64,000 nucleotides of DNA from positions 1,116,001-1,180,000 of the forward strand of contig NZ_LN831029.1 of assembly GCF_001457475.1 (NCBI RefSeq), in the 5' to 3' direction. Each line of letters starts with the position of its first letter. The stretch's first letter is position 1. Below, piece by piece: positions 9,856-19,413 of this stretch. A model generated the notes under the pieces. The model was not told where the DNA came from. It did not search any database and was given only the letters and a program-made list of their open reading frames with translations. This stretch comes from Achromobacter xylosoxidans. Its GTDB lineage: Bacteria; Pseudomonadota; Gammaproteobacteria; Burkholderiales; Burkholderiaceae_B. The translations under genes and the position numbers were made by a program.

Positions 9856-10719
9856 ATGTCCCGCCCTTCCTCCACTCGCAACGCCCTGGATGCCGAAACC
9901 GACGGCGCCTCGGGCAGTCCCATCGCCATCCAGGTCATCGAGCGCGCCATGCGCCTGCTCGACGCGCTGGCCGCGCAGCCCGATCCCGTCACGCTCAAGG
10001 AACTGTCCGCGACCACCGGCCTGCACGCCTCCACCGCGCACCGCATCTTGAACGACCTGGTGGTGGGGCGCTACGTCGAGCGGGTGGACAACGGCCTGTA
10101 TCAGCTGGGCATGCGTTTGCTTGAACTGGGCTCGCTGGTCAAGGGACGGCTCAACGTGCGCGAGGCGGCCATCGCCGCCATGCGATCGCTGCACAAGCTG
10201 ACGGGGCAGACCGTCAACCTGTCGGTGCAGCAGGGCGACGAGATCGTCTATATCGACCGCGCCTGGAGCGAGCGTTCCGGCATGCAGGTGGTGCGCGCCA
10301 TTGGCGGCCGGGCGCCGCTGCACCTGACCTCCACCGGCAAGCTGTTCCTGTCCACCGCCGACACCCGCCAGGTGCGCGCCTATGCGCTCCGTACCGGCCT
10401 GGCCGGCCACACCCGCAATAGCCTGACCGACCTGGAGCGTCTCGAACGCGAGCTGGCGCTGGTGCGCCGCCATGGCTATGCGCGCGACAACGAGGAACTG
10501 GAACTGGGCGTGCGTTGCATCGCCGCGGGCATTTTCGATGACACCGGCAAGCTGGTGGCCGGGCTGTCGATCTCGGCGCCGGCCGAACGCCTGCAGGACG
10601 ACTGGATCAAGGCGCTGGTCGATACCGCCGCCAGCATTTCCGAGGCGCTGGGCTACGAGCCCTCGGTGTCCAGCGGCTTCAATGGCCTGGGCATGGCGGC
10701 CGAGGCGATGCGCACCTGA
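9856..10719 (+). CDS. IclR-family transcriptional regulator
   Basis: 287 residues from the ATG at 9856. An N-terminal winged helix-turn-helix (VTLKELSATTGLHASTAHRI) is followed by the IclR effector-binding domain, recognised by the central and C-terminal pattern GGRAPLHLTSTGKLFL and GVRCIAAGIFDDTGKLVAGL. IclR proteins usually control small catabolic operons in response to an organic acid. The gene stands alone, ends in a terminator, and is convergent with the BugD-like gene, so its target cannot be read from context. An earlier in-frame start at 9805 would add a low-complexity N-terminus. Confidence 0.88.
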   Translation: MSRPSSTRNALDAETDGASGSPIAIQVIERAMRLLDALAAQPDPVTLKELSATTGLHASTAHRILNDLVVGRYVERVDNGLYQLGMRLLELGSLVKGRLNVREAAIAAMRSLHKLTGQTVNLSVQQGDEIVYIDRAWSERSGMQVVRAIGGRAPLHLTSTGKLFLSTADTRQVRAYALRTGLAGHTRNSLTDLERLERELALVRRHGYARDNEELELGVRCIAAGIFDDTGKLVAGLSISAPAERLQDDWIKALVDTAASISEALGYEPSVSSGFNGLGMAAEAMRT

Positions 10720-10742
10720 TACGCCTGCCGCATCCCCCAACG

Positions 10743-10779
10743 AAAAAGCCCCGCGGTTTCAGCAACCGAGGGGCTTTTT
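10743..10779. terminator. Bidirectional-type terminator between iclR-like and bug genes
   Basis: The stem AAAAGCCCC pairs with GGGGCTTTT around a loop containing a second short pairing (CGGTTT/AACCG). Flanking A and T runs on both sides make it suitable for both convergent genes. Confidence 0.85.
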
Positions 10780-10848
10780 CACTGCCGGGGACAGGATGTC
10801 CACCAGGCGCGATAGGCAGCGCAGGCCCCGCCTGGCGGGGCCCCTGGC

Positions 10849-11826
10849 TTACTGCTGTTCGACGCCGGCCTTCTTGAACAGCTCGGCCCATTGCGGGACC
10901 TGCTGCTTGACCTTGGCCTCCAGCGCCTGCGGGTTGGCTTCCTTGGTCAGCACCGTCGCGCCCAGTTGCTTCATGCGCTCCTGGAACTTGGGGTCGGCCA
11001 GGCCGGCCTGCAGGCTCTTGACCAGCTTGTCGACCACCGGCTTGGGCGTGCCCTTCGGCACCCACATGCCATGCCAGATACCCACTTCGAAACCCTTGAA
11101 GCCGGACTCGTCCATGGTGGGCAGCTTGGGCAGGGTGGGCACGCGCTGCAGGCTGGTGACGGCGTAGGCCTTGACCTTGCCGCCGTCGATCTGCTGCGTG
11201 GTGTTGGTGGTCTGGTCGCACAGCAGGTCCACCTGCTTGCCCAGCAGGTCGTTCATGGCCGGCGCCGTGCCCTTGTACGGGATGGTCAGCAGTTGCACGC
11301 CCAGGGCCTCGACCAGCATGGTGCCGCACAGGTGGCTGGCGGCGCCGATGCCGGCATTGGCCAGCGAGACCTTGTCCTTGTTCTTTTTGACGTAGTCGGC
11401 CAGTTCCTGGATGGTGTTGGGCGGGAAGTCCGAGCGCGCGATGATGGTCATCGGCACGTCGACCACCAGGCCGATGGGCTCGAAGCTCTTGTAGGGGTCG
11501 TACCCCGGATTCTTGTACAGCGAGGGCGCGGTCGAGAAGCCGGCGTGCATCAGCAGCACGGAATAGCCGTCCGGCTGCGAGCGGGCGACCTGCGTGGTGC
11601 CGATCGTGCCACCCGCGCCACCCTTGTTTTCGACCACGACAGTCTGGCCCAGGGATTGCCGCATGGCTTCAGCCAGCGAACGCGCGACGTTGTCCGTCGG
11701 GCCGCCTGCGGCGAAAGGCACCACCATGTTGATGGGGCGTTCCGGATATTCCGCGTGGGCGGCGCCGGCCGCGAGCATGGCGCTGGCCGCGAGCAGGGCC
11801 GAAAGCGTGCGGGGGATGAGGGTCAT
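10849..11826 (-). CDS. Bug-family (tripartite tricarboxylate) periplasmic binding protein, BugD-like
   Basis: 325 residues from MTLIPRTLSALL. A signal peptide ends near AAGAAHAEYPERP. The mature N-terminus (YPERPINMVVPFAAGGPTDN) and the motif VVENKGGAGGTIGTTQVA are hallmarks of the Bug family, which is greatly expanded in Bordetella and Achromobacter. These extracytoplasmic receptors bind carboxylated solutes such as amino acids, nicotinate or tricarboxylates. No TctAB membrane genes are adjacent, which is common for orphan Bug genes. BugD-like binding of aspartate is suggested only by overall resemblance. Confidence 0.85.
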   Translation of the reverse strand: MTLIPRTLSALLAASAMLAAGAAHAEYPERPINMVVPFAAGGPTDNVARSLAEAMRQSLGQTVVVENKGGAGGTIGTTQVARSQPDGYSVLLMHAGFSTAPSLYKNPGYDPYKSFEPIGLVVDVPMTIIARSDFPPNTIQELADYVKKNKDKVSLANAGIGAASHLCGTMLVEALGVQLLTIPYKGTAPAMNDLLGKQVDLLCDQTTNTTQQIDGGKVKAYAVTSLQRVPTLPKLPTMDESGFKGFEVGIWHGMWVPKGTPKPVVDKLVKSLQAGLADPKFQERMKQLGATVLTKEANPQALEAKVKQQVPQWAELFKKAGVEQQ

Positions 11827-12048
11827 GAAGTCTCCAATTGCAGGGTTTTGCTTGCTGCGATGTGTTTTTGACCGCTGACTTATCGTTTGTGTTTGTCTGT
11901 CATCAGCGTGCAAGCAGTGTAGAAAAGAATTGATACGCCGTCATGTCCGGTATTTCCCGAATCATGGGAAATCCTTGTGCTGGATCAAATCGGCACCGGC
12001 GCCTGCACTGTTAATGTGCAAATAGTTGTTGCGTTGCACCAATATTGC

Positions 12049-12076
12049 TTGACAAGGTTTTTTTGGCCCGTAGAAT
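12049..12076 (+). promoter_or_regulatory. Sigma-70-type promoter of the phasin gene
   Basis: Within the 383-base gap 11827-12209 there is a TTGACA at 12049-12054, a 16-base spacer rich in T, and TAGAAT at 12071-12076. It lies about 135 bases before the phasin start, which implies a long leader. The rest of the gap, on the bug gene side, shows no other supported feature. Confidence 0.7.
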
Positions 12077-12209
12077 GTCAATTGTGCAGTGCATCAAACG
12101 GGCCGGCGGTAGCTTGTAGTACCAGTTTCCGCGCACGTTCCTTATTTCGTCGCAGACACCATCCTTACCTGCCGGACAGCCTCCGGCTACCCCTAAAAGG
12201 AGCAATTCT

Positions 12210-12788
12210 ATGAGCGCTATCCCGCAACAAGTCCTGGACCGTCAAAAAGCCAGCATCAACACTTTCGTGGCCGCCCAGTCGGCTGTGTTCGCCGGCTTCG
12301 AAAAGCTGGTCGAACTGAACCTGAAGGTCGTGCGCGCCACCCTGGACGAAGTCGCCCAGAAGTCGCAGCAAGCCGCCGACGTCAAGGATCCGCAGGAAGC
12401 CGCGGCGTTCGCCTCGGGCCTGCTGCAACCGGGCGCCGAAAAGGCCCTGGCCTACACCAAGCACGTGTATGACATCGTCGCCGGCGTGCAGGGCAACCTG
12501 GTCAAGCTGACCGAAGAACAGATCGCCGAAGGCCAGCAGCAGCTGACCGACGCCGTCGAGCAGTTCTCCAAGAACGCCCCCACGGGTTCGGAAAGCGCCG
12601 TCGCCCTGATCAAGTCCTCGCTGGCCACCGCCAACAGCGCCTACGATTCGCTGACCAAGGCCGCCAAGCAGGCCGCCGAAGTCGCCGAGTCGAACCTGAA
12701 CGCCGCCGCCAACGCGACCTTCAAGGCGGCGACGGACGCCGCCGACGCCGCCACCAAGGTCGCCAGCCGCAGCCGCCGCAGCGCCTAA
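12210..12788 (+). CDS. phaP: Phasin family protein
   Basis: 192 residues, Ala-rich and predicted to be almost wholly helical. The core (QKASINTFVAAQSAVFAGFE through LNLKVVRATLDE) matches the phasin_2 family, small amphipathic proteins that coat polyhydroxyalkanoate granules and regulate their size. A strong ribosome binding site (AAAAGGAGC) precedes the ATG. The C-terminal Ala/Lys-rich tail resembles PhaP proteins of beta-proteobacteria. The gene is single, with its own promoter and terminator, and such genes are usually highly expressed. Confidence 0.88.
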   Translation: MSAIPQQVLDRQKASINTFVAAQSAVFAGFEKLVELNLKVVRATLDEVAQKSQQAADVKDPQEAAAFASGLLQPGAEKALAYTKHVYDIVAGVQGNLVKLTEEQIAEGQQQLTDAVEQFSKNAPTGSESAVALIKSSLATANSAYDSLTKAAKQAAEVAESNLNAAANATFKAATDAADAATKVASRSRRSA

Positions 12789-12862
12789 GTATTTGGCGCA
12801 GCGGTGCTGCGCAAATTGCAGTTATGTAGTACTGTTGAGTGACAGAGCAGAGCTGGAATTAG

Positions 12863-12891
12863 GGCCACCCCTCGGGGTGGCCTCTTTTTTT
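12863..12891 (+). terminator. Terminator of the phasin gene
   Basis: A perfect 9-base stem (GGCCACCCC/GGGGTGGCC) is followed by a T-rich run. It lies about 75 bases after the phasin stop. Confidence 0.88.
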
Positions 12892-12933
12892 GCCTGTCGT
12901 CCGCGTGCCGTAGTTGGCGCGCAAGGCTGCCGT

Positions 12934-13974
12934 TCAGCGGCGGACGGCCCGCACGCACTCGCCCACCAGGGCGGGGCCGCGATAGATCAGTCCCGTATAG
13001 AGCTGCACGGCATCGGCGCCGGCCTGCATTTTCTCGCGTGCCTGCTGCCCCGACAGCACCCCGCCCACGCCGATGATCGCCAGGCTGTCGCCCAGGCGCT
13101 CCTTCAGGCGCCGGATCACCGCCAGCGACAGTTCATGCACCGGCGCGCCGGACAGCCCGCCCGCTTCTTCGGCGTGCGCCATGCCATTGACCGCGTCGCG
13201 CGACAGCGTGGTGTTGGTGGCGATGACGCCATCGATGCCGTGGCGGGGCAGGGTGTCGGCAATGGCGTCGATCTGCTCGACCGTCAGGTCGGGGGCGATT
13301 TTCACCGCCATCGGCACGCGCCGCTGGTGCTGGTCTTCAAGCGCGCGGCGCTTGTCCGCCAATTGCCCCAGCAACGCCGAGAGTTCGTCCCCGCCTTGCA
13401 GTGCCCGCAGGTTCTTGGTGTTGGGCGACGAAATGTTCACCGTCACGTAATCGGCATGCGGGTACACGCCCGCCAGCCCGATCAGGTAGTCGTCTGCCGC
13501 GCGCTCGATCGGCGTGTCGGCGTTCTTGCCGATGTTCAGGCCGAGGATACCGCCCTGCTTGCGCCATTGGCTGCGCTGCACGTTGGCCAGGAATGCGTCC
13601 AGGCCCTGGTTGTTGAACCCCAGGCGATTGATCAGCGCATTGGCGCGTGGCAGCCGGAACATGCGCGGCTTGGGATTGCCGGGTTGCGCGCGCGGGGTCA
13701 CGGTGCCCACTTCGATGAAACCGAACCCCAGGTTGCCCAGGGCGTCGATATACGCGCCATTCTTGTCCAGGCCGGCCGCCAGTCCGATGGGGTTGGCCAG
13801 ATGCATGCCCATCAGCGTGCATGGCGCCTTGGGCTGCGCATGCAGGAGCTTGCGCGTGGCGCCGCATTCATAGGCCCGTTGCAGCCCCGACAGGGTGACT
13901 TCGTGGGCGGTTTCCGCGTCCATGGCGAACAGCGCCGGGCGGGCCAGGGGATAGGCGTGGAAGAGGATCGACAT
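12934..13974 (-). CDS. pyrD: Dihydroorotate dehydrogenase (quinone), class 2
   Basis: 346 residues, the usual length of class 2 PyrD. It oxidises dihydroorotate to orotate in pyrimidine synthesis and passes electrons to ubiquinone at the inner membrane. The N-terminal helix pair ([20 protein letters not shown]) is the membrane/quinone-binding extension; the FMN barrel shows [20 protein letters not shown], the substrate loop [14 protein letters not shown] and the catalytic region [13 protein letters not shown]. The class 2 active-site Ser is in the NISSPNT motif. The gene stands alone and is followed by bpt on the same strand. Confidence 0.95.
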   Translation of the reverse strand: MSILFHAYPLARPALFAMDAETAHEVTLSGLQRAYECGATRKLLHAQPKAPCTLMGMHLANPIGLAAGLDKNGAYIDALGNLGFGFIEVGTVTPRAQPGNPKPRMFRLPRANALINRLGFNNQGLDAFLANVQRSQWRKQGGILGLNIGKNADTPIERAADDYLIGLAGVYPHADYVTVNISSPNTKNLRALQGGDELSALLGQLADKRRALEDQHQRRVPMAVKIAPDLTVEQIDAIADTLPRHGIDGVIATNTTLSRDAVNGMAHAEEAGGLSGAPVHELSLAVIRRLKERLGDSLAIIGVGGVLSGQQAREKMQAGADAVQLYTGLIYRGPALVGECVRAVRR

Positions 13975-14019
13975 GGAGCGGGATTGTAGAACGTCTTTGG
14001 GCGCGCCCGCCGCCGCGGA

Positions 14020-14775
14020 TCAGGCGGCGCGATCGTCGGCGCCGCCGGCCGGCGCCGGAGGCTCGCCCCAGGCGCCGTCGATCAGGTACTGGGCGGGATG
14101 GAAGCTTGCCTTGTAGGACATCTTGCGGCTGTCCTCGATCCAGTAGCCCAGGTAGAGCCAGGGCAGGTTGAGGGTGCGGCACTGCTCGATCTGCCACAGG
14201 ATGCTGTAGGTGCCCAGGCTGCCAGGCACGTCGGGGTCGTAGAAGGTGTAGACGGACGACAGGCCGTCGTCCAGCACGTCGATGATCGACACCATCATCA
14301 GCACGCCGCCCGGGTCACGGAATTCGACCAGGCGGGTATTGACGCGGCTGGTCAGCAGGAACTGCGCGTACTGGGTGCGACTGTCCTCGTCCATGCCGCC
14401 GCCTGGGTGGCGGCCTTGCTGGTAGCGGGTATAGAGACGGTAGTGTTCGGGCGACCAGGCCAGCTCCGCCACGAACGACTGCAGGTCGCGGTGGTCGCGC
14501 CAGGCCCGGCGCTGGCTCCGGTTTGGCGCGAAGCCGGCGGTATCGACCCGCACCGGCACACAGGCGTGACAGTTGTCGCAATGCGGGCGATAGGTGAACA
14601 GGCCGCTGCGGCGAAAGCCCTGCTCGACCAGTTGCGAATAAGTGCCGGCATTGATCAGGTGGCCGGGCGCGGCGACCTGCGACCGGGCCTGGCGTCCCGG
14701 CAGGTAGCTGCAAGGGTAGGGCGCGGTCGCGTAGAACTGCAGCGTGGAGAAAGGTAATTCTTTTAGCTGGCTCAT
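14020..14775 (-). CDS. bpt: Aspartate/glutamate leucyltransferase
   Basis: 251 residues. The family attaches leucine from Leu-tRNA to proteins with N-terminal Asp or Glu, making them N-degron substrates for ClpS/ClpAP. The N-terminal cysteine-containing segment ([16 protein letters not shown]) and the C-terminal signature [16 protein letters not shown] are diagnostic of the bacterial Bpt/ATE-like family. The C-terminus ends in a short Ala/Gly-rich tail. It lies upstream of pyrD and downstream of aat on the same strand, so two N-end-rule transferases are neighbours. Confidence 0.92.
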   Translation of the reverse strand: MSQLKELPFSTLQFYATAPYPCSYLPGRQARSQVAAPGHLINAGTYSQLVEQGFRRSGLFTYRPHCDNCHACVPVRVDTAGFAPNRSQRRAWRDHRDLQSFVAELAWSPEHYRLYTRYQQGRHPGGGMDEDSRTQYAQFLLTSRVNTRLVEFRDPGGVLMMVSIIDVLDDGLSSVYTFYDPDVPGSLGTYSILWQIEQCRTLNLPWLYLGYWIEDSRKMSYKASFHPAQYLIDGAWGEPPAPAGGADDRAA

Positions 14776-14901
14776 TTGGAATCCCGGTGTCCGGCGCCAA
14801 GTCCGTGACGGGGACGACTACATAGTAACGCTTAACCCGCGATCCGATGTGGCCAGGGACGCATGAACGCCGCGGCCATGGCGGCGCCCGTCGTGCCGCG
14901 G

Positions 14902-15657
14902 CTAGCCTGCCGAGGCCGCGAACGGAATCAGCCGCCCGGTGCTGTCCAGCCTGCCGGGCGCCCAGGCGATGGCGGGCCGCGAGGTCGCCGCGCGGATGTG
15001 CGCCAGGAAGCGCGAGCGCGGGATCGGCCGGGCGCCCAGGCTGGCCAGGTGCCGTGTCTGCTGCTGGCAGTCGATCCACTGCACCCCCTGGGCGCTGACA
15101 TAGCGCACCAGGTAGGCCAGCGCGATCTTGGAGGCGTTGGGCGCGCGCGTGAACATCGATTCGCCGAAGAACATGCGCCCCAGGCTGATGCCGTACAAGC
15201 CGCCCGCCAGTTCGCCGTCGATCCAGGTTTCGACGCTATGGACGTAGCCGGCTTCGTGCCAGGCGCGGTATGCCTGGCGCATGGCGGCGGTGATCCAGGT
15301 GCCCGGCTGGCCCTCGCGGGGCGCGGCGCATTCGGCCATGACGGTGGCGAAGGCGGTGTCCACCCGTACCTCGATGCGCGGCGCGGCCTCGTGTTCGTGG
15401 CTGGCGACCTGGCGCAGCAGCTTGCGCAGCGAGTGCGAGGGGGCGAAGTCCTGGCAGGCCAGCACCATGCGCGGGTCGGGGCTCCACCAGAGGATCGGCT
15501 CGCCCTCGGAATACCACGGGAAAATGCCGTTGGAATAGGCCTGGACGAGGCGATCGATGGACAGGTCCGCGCCAGCCGCCAGCAGCCCGTCCGGATCCGT
15601 CAGGGCGAATTCAGCTGGCGGGAACGGCGTGTCTGCGGCGAGCCAGGGCAGCTTCAA
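14902..15657 (-). CDS. aat: Leucyl/phenylalanyl-tRNA-protein transferase
   Basis: 251 residues from a TTG start ([14 protein letters not shown]). It adds Leu or Phe to proteins with N-terminal Arg or Lys for ClpAP degradation. The signature region [18 protein letters not shown] and the catalytic-domain pattern [18 protein letters not shown] are clear. The TTG overlaps the Nudix stop codon (TTGA), so translation is probably coupled to the upstream gene. There is no ATG further upstream in frame that fits the family N-terminus. Confidence 0.93.
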   Translation of the reverse strand: MKLPWLAADTPFPPAEFALTDPDGLLAAGADLSIDRLVQAYSNGIFPWYSEGEPILWWSPDPRMVLACQDFAPSHSLRKLLRQVASHEHEAAPRIEVRVDTAFATVMAECAAPREGQPGTWITAAMRQAYRAWHEAGYVHSVETWIDGELAGGLYGISLGRMFFGESMFTRAPNASKIALAYLVRYVSAQGVQWIDCQQQTRHLASLGARPIPRSRFLAHIRAATSRPAIAWAPGRLDSTGRLIPFAASAG

Positions 15658-16235
15658 CGGTGCGATTCTAAGGTGTAGTGGTGAGGGCCGAACGTGCCGC
15701 GCTTGCGGTCCTCGAAGTAGCGTTGCAGCGTGGTCGCCACGGTGCGGAACGCCAGGTCGTCCCAGGGAATGTCGGCCTCGTCGTAGAAGCGGGCTTCCAG
15801 GCTCTCGGGGCCGGGATCCAGCTCGGGGCCGAGGACTTCGGCCAGGTAGAAGACGTGCACCTGTTCGATCTGCGGCACGTCGATGATGGTGTAGATGTCG
15901 CCCAGGCGGATACGGGCGCCGGATTCCTCCAGCGTTTCGCGGCCGGCACCCTGCGCGGTGCTTTCGCCCAGTTCCATGAAGCCGGCCGGCAGCGTCCAGG
16001 TGTTGTAGCGCGGCTCGATCGCGCGGCGGCACAGCAGCACGCGGTTGTCCAGCACAGGCACCGTGCCGACCACCAGGCGCGGATTCTGGTAATGGATGGC
16101 GCCACAGTGGTCGCAGATGTCACGTTCGCGGTTGTCGCCCTCGGGCACCCGGCGGTTCACGGGCGAGCCGCATTGGCTGCAGAAATTCGCACGGCGCGGC
16201 GCGGGGAAATATTCGAGGGGCGATTTGGCGGTCAT
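15654..16235 (-). CDS. Nudix hydrolase with N-terminal zinc ribbon (NudC-like)
   Basis: 193 residues from the ATG at 16235. An N-terminal zinc ribbon has two CxxC pairs (FCSQCGSP and ICDHCGA). The Nudix box follows in the segment [20 protein letters not shown] and the ESGA after it, which matches Gx5Ex7REUxEExGU. The zinc ribbon plus Nudix layout resembles NADH pyrophosphatase-type enzymes, but the protein is shorter than NudC, so the nucleotide substrate is left open. The gene overlaps aat by four bases. Confidence 0.85.
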   Translation of the reverse strand: MTAKSPLEYFPAPRRANFCSQCGSPVNRRVPEGDNRERDICDHCGAIHYQNPRLVVGTVPVLDNRVLLCRRAIEPRYNTWTLPAGFMELGESTAQGAGRETLEESGARIRLGDIYTIIDVPQIEQVHVFYLAEVLGPELDPGPESLEARFYDEADIPWDDLAFRTVATTLQRYFEDRKRGTFGPHHYTLESHR

Positions 16236-16245
16236 GGATACGATT

Positions 16246-17178
16246 CTAACGGCTGCGGCGCCGGCTGGCGCGCCGCGCGGGCGGAGTCGGCGCGTTGCCA
16301 CCGAAGCGCGTTTCCAGGTGTTCGACGAAGGAACGCACCTTGGGCGACAGGAAGCGGCGATGGGGATAGGCCGCGTACATGGAAATCGGGGTGTGGACAT
16401 AGTCCTGCAGCAGGGCGACGAGGCGGCCGGCGCGCACGTCATCGCCCACCAGGAATTCCGGTTGCAGGATCACGCCGTGCCCGGCCAGCGCCGCGGTGCG
16501 CAGCACGTCGCCGTTGTTGGCGCGCAAGGCCGCGTTGACCCGCACCAGGTGGCTGACGCCGTCCTTCTCGAAATGCCATTCGTTGCCGGTGCTGGCGTAG
16601 GCATAGTGCAGGCAGCGGTGCTGTTTCAGGTCTTCGGGGACGAGGGGCACGCCATGGCTTTCCAGGTAGGCCGGCGCGGCGCACACCAACAGTTGCTGCG
16701 GGGCCAGCGGCCGCGCCACCAGGGATGAATCCTGCAGCGGGCCGATGCGCACCGCGACGTCATAGCCGTCCTCGACCAGATCGACCACGCGGTCGTTCAG
16801 GTCCAGGTCGATCACCACGTCCGGATAGCGCAGCAGATATTCCGCGATGGCGGGGCCCAGGTGCAGGATGCCGAACGATACCGGGGCGCTGATGCGCAGG
16901 CGGCCGCTCGGAGCCTGGCCTTCGGCCTGCAGCGACAACTCCAGGTCGGTCACTTCGGCCAATATCGGCCGCACGCGCTCGTAGAAGGCGCGGCCGGCGT
17001 CGGTCATGCTGAGCTTGCGGGTGGTGCGATTGAGCAGGCGCACGCCGTACTTCTCTTCCAGGAAGGCGATCTGCCGGGTCACCACCGAGCGCGCCTGGCC
17101 CATCTTGTCGGCGGCCGCCGCGAAGGAGCCCAGTTCGACGACCCGGACATAGGTCTGCATGGCGGTATGGGTGTCCAT
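16246..17178 (-). CDS. LysR-family transcriptional regulator
   Basis: 310 residues. The N-terminal winged helix-turn-helix is clear (MDTHTAMQTYVRVVELGSFA, then RQIAFLEEKYGVRLLNRTTR), followed by a substrate-binding domain with PSGRLRISAPVSFG. It is divergent from the DoxX gene, the arrangement usual for a LysR regulator and its target. The effector is unknown. The C-terminus ends in an Arg-rich tail (ARRASRRRSR). It is separated from the Nudix gene by only 10 bases. Confidence 0.9.
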   Translation of the reverse strand: MDTHTAMQTYVRVVELGSFAAAADKMGQARSVVTRQIAFLEEKYGVRLLNRTTRKLSMTDAGRAFYERVRPILAEVTDLELSLQAEGQAPSGRLRISAPVSFGILHLGPAIAEYLLRYPDVVIDLDLNDRVVDLVEDGYDVAVRIGPLQDSSLVARPLAPQQLLVCAAPAYLESHGVPLVPEDLKQHRCLHYAYASTGNEWHFEKDGVSHLVRVNAALRANNGDVLRTAALAGHGVILQPEFLVGDDVRAGRLVALLQDYVHTPISMYAAYPHRRFLSPKVRSFVEHLETRFGGNAPTPPARRASRRRSR

Positions 17179-17301
17179 GATTGTTTCCTAATGGGGAACA
17201 ATAAGTTGCGATTTTGCATGTTTATCTTTGTTTTTGGAATCGCAAGAATAGCGGCCATCAAGAATCTTCCCGTCCTGGGCGATTCGCTCCCGGAGAATGC
17301 A

Positions 17302-17703
17302 ATGATCGATACCCGTACCGCGCCGTATGCCGCGCTTTTGCTCCGCATCGCGCTGGGCGTGATGTTCCTGGCCCACGGCTTGACCAAGCTGCTGGTGTTC
17401 ACGCTGCCGGGCACCGCGCAGTTCTTCGCCAAGATCGGGTTCGCCGGTTGGCTGGCCTATCCCGTGACCTTCTTTGAAATTGGCGCTGGCGCGCTGTTGA
17501 TCCTCGGCGTGTGGCCGCGCTGGATCGCCGTGATCGCGGCGGTGCAGTTGTTTGTCGCGTCCAGCGTCCACTTCGGCAACGGCTGGGGTTTCGGCAACCC
17601 GGGCGGCGGCTGGGAATACCCGGTGTTCCTGGCCGTGGCTGCCGCGGTGCTGGCGCTGCTGGGCGACGGCAAGTTCGCGTTGCTCAAGAGCGGCCGCGGC
17701 TGA
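17302..17703 (+). CDS. DoxX-family membrane protein
   Basis: 133 residues from the ATG at 17302, with four hydrophobic segments. The DoxX pattern is visible in RIALGVMFLAHGLTKL and in FEIGAGALLILGVWPRW. Family members are small inner-membrane proteins linked to quinone or thiol redox functions, often without a known reaction. The divergent LysR gene is its likely regulator. No downstream partner in the same operon is obvious, as the SnoaL-like gene begins about 100 bases later. Confidence 0.85.
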   Translation: MIDTRTAPYAALLLRIALGVMFLAHGLTKLLVFTLPGTAQFFAKIGFAGWLAYPVTFFEIGAGALLILGVWPRWIAVIAAVQLFVASSVHFGNGWGFGNPGGGWEYPVFLAVAAAVLALLGDGKFALLKSGRG

Positions 17704-17799
17704 TCGCCCCGCGCATCAAACTGTCTACTGGATTGGGCATCGTCCCCGGCGCGGCCGGCCCTAGAATGGGCCGGCCGCCTTGGCTTACCTGGAGATCCC

Positions 17800-18252
17800 A
17801 TGTCACCCGTTATGCGAGTCCTTGCTGCCGTCCTGTTCGCGGCCGCCCTGTCGTCCACCGCCCAGGCCTCGCCCGAGCAGGAAGCCGCCAACAAGGCGGC
17901 CGTGCTGGCCTTCTACGAGAAGGGCCTGAACCAGAAGGACGCGGATGCCGCCTTGCGCTATCTGGGCGACCGCTACGTGCAGCACAACCCCAACGCCGCC
18001 GACGGGCCCGAGGGATTCCGCAAGTTCGTCGCCTTCTTGCGCGACAAGTACCCGCAGTCCAGAAGCGAGATCAAGCGTGTCTTCACCGATGGCGACTACG
18101 TGATCCTGCACGTGCACGCGGTGCGCGAGCCGGGCACGCGCGGCAACGCCATCATCGACATCTTCCGTCTCGAAAAGGGCAGGATCGTCGAGCACTGGGA
18201 CGCGGTCCAGCCGATCCCCGAGCAGTCCGCCAATGGCAATGGCATGTTCTGA
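17800..18252 (+). CDS. Secreted SnoaL-like (NTF2-fold) protein
   Basis: 150 residues with a signal peptide (MRVLAAVLFAAALSSTAQAS). The rest has the SnoaL/NTF2-like pattern: an N-terminal helix with FYEKGLNQKDADAALRYLGD, the conserved YVQHNPNAADGPEG and the C-terminal strand GRIVEHWDAVQPIPE. Such cone-shaped proteins bind small hydrophobic ligands, and some are cyclases or isomerases. The export signal argues for a periplasmic role. No function can be assigned. Confidence 0.82.
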   Translation: MSPVMRVLAAVLFAAALSSTAQASPEQEAANKAAVLAFYEKGLNQKDADAALRYLGDRYVQHNPNAADGPEGFRKFVAFLRDKYPQSRSEIKRVFTDGDYVILHVHAVREPGTRGNAIIDIFRLEKGRIVEHWDAVQPIPEQSANGNGMF

Positions 18253-18294
18253 ACGGCATGCGGCGCGGCGCGCGGCCGCAGTGGGGGGTGAGAT

Positions 18295-18885
18295 TCAGGC
18301 GGTGGGATTTGCCTGGAAGCCGAGCACCAGCGGCACGTCGGCGCGCTCGACCTGCCGCAATGGCGCGGCGGGATAGACGCCGGGCAGCGTGACGGGCAAG
18401 TGATGCGAGCCTGCCAGCGATTCCACGGCGTCCAGCAATGGCACGCCGTCGGACGTGGTCAAACGGTCCATCAGCGCGGGCAGATCGCGGTCCAGCACGA
18501 TGCCGGGCCCTTGCGGCGCCATGGCATACAACTGTCCGGCGTCATCGAGCCACCAGGCGGTGATGGTATCGACCGGTGCGTCGGTATGCGTGACCAGGCT
18601 GCCGCCATCATCGCCCAGGCGCAGCACGTATGGCGCCGCGTCCAGCCGCACGAACACGCGTTGCGGCCCGTTCTGGAAATACCAGCGGCCATCGTTGTCG
18701 CGTTCGTAATTGCGGTTGATGAATCCCAGGATCTGCGGGTTGGAGATCGATTCGCCCCCGCCGCCTTGCGCGGCCTGTCCCTGGGGATGCAGACGCCAGC
18801 GGCCGCGCGCGTCCAGCGACAGCCAGCCGAATACCGCCGGCACGTCGGGCCAGCGGGCAATGGCGTCTTTCACCAAGGGGTCCAT
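18295..18885 (-). CDS. Conserved hypothetical DUF2946/DUF2944-type protein
   Basis: 196 residues, no signal peptide or membrane segment. The opening (MDPLVKDAIARWPDVPAVFG, followed by WLSLDARGRWRL) and the central FINRNYERDNDGRWYFQNGP recur in a family of uncharacterised beta-proteobacterial proteins; the exact DUF number is recalled with doubt. It follows the His-rich secreted protein gene on the same strand with a two-base gap, so the two form a small operon. No enzymatic motif is visible. Confidence 0.65.
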   Translation of the reverse strand: MDPLVKDAIARWPDVPAVFGWLSLDARGRWRLHPQGQAAQGGGGESISNPQILGFINRNYERDNDGRWYFQNGPQRVFVRLDAAPYVLRLGDDGGSLVTHTDAPVDTITAWWLDDAGQLYAMAPQGPGIVLDRDLPALMDRLTTSDGVPLLDAVESLAGSHHLPVTLPGVYPAAPLRQVERADVPLVLGFQANPTA

Positions 18886-18887
18886 GG

Positions 18888-19223
18888 TCAGGGGCGAATG
18901 ATGATGGGGGGCGGGTTGATGACGATGGCGGGCGCCGGCATCGCCGGCACCAGAACCGGCTGGGGCGCGTAGCCATAGCGGTAGTCGTCGCGGCATTTAC
19001 GCTTTTCGCGATAGTCGCCGTTGCGTTTCCATTTGCGCTCGACTTCGCAGGCGCCATCCCAATACTTCTCTTTATACTCGCCGCGGCCATGCCCATGTCC
19101 ATGGCGATGGTGATGGCGATCGGAATCCGCTTCGGCGGCCAGCGGCGCCAGCGTCATCAAGGCGGCGGTGGACAATGCCAACAACGTAGGGGAGGGGCGG
19201 CGGGATTTTTGATTGTTGAGCAT
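18888..19223 (-). CDS. Small secreted His-rich protein
   Basis: 111 residues from the ATG at 19221-19223. A signal peptide (TLLALSTAALMTLAPLAAEA) is followed by a His/Gly cluster (DRHHHRHGHGHGRGEYKEKY), a charged middle with two Cys (GACEVERKWKRNG and KRKCRDDYRYGY) and a Pro/Ile-rich tail. The His cluster suggests metal binding and the two Cys a disulfide, both inferred. It is the first gene of a two-gene unit with the DUF gene downstream. Confidence 0.6.
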   Translation of the reverse strand: MLNNQKSRRPSPTLLALSTAALMTLAPLAAEADSDRHHHRHGHGHGRGEYKEKYWDGACEVERKWKRNGDYREKRKCRDDYRYGYAPQPVLVPAMPAPAIVINPPPIIIRP

Positions 19224-19327
19224 GGGAGCGTCGTCAAAAAATGAAAACGGCGTCACCATAGCAATCAATCGATTGACCGGGCGTAGGGATGGGTAACGAG
19301 ATGCAGGGGGGATTGCAGGGAAGGTAC

Positions 19328-19401
19328 TGGAGGCGCAAGCCGGAATCGAACCGACGTACACGGATTTGCAATCCGCTGCATAACCACTCTGCCATTGCGC
19401 C
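19328..19401 (-). tRNA. tRNA-Cys (GCA)
   Basis: On the minus strand a 74-base cloverleaf can be drawn: acceptor GGCGCAA/TTGCGCC, D-arm with GGTTA loop, anticodon arm CGGAT-TTGCAAA-type loop with GCA, a T-arm containing GGTTCGATTCC, and an encoded CCA end at 19328-19330. In related bacteria tRNA-Gly(GCC) lies just upstream of tRNA-Cys; here that position holds only an 18-bp tRNA-Gly 3' end. Confidence 0.95.
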
Positions 19402-19413
19402 AGTACTGCAAGA

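Noticed and set aside
19328..19401. tRNA-Cys as the ICE insertion target
   Set aside because: The 3' end of tRNA-Cys faces the chromosome side, and no partial copy of it was seen; the tRNA-Gly-like end fits better.
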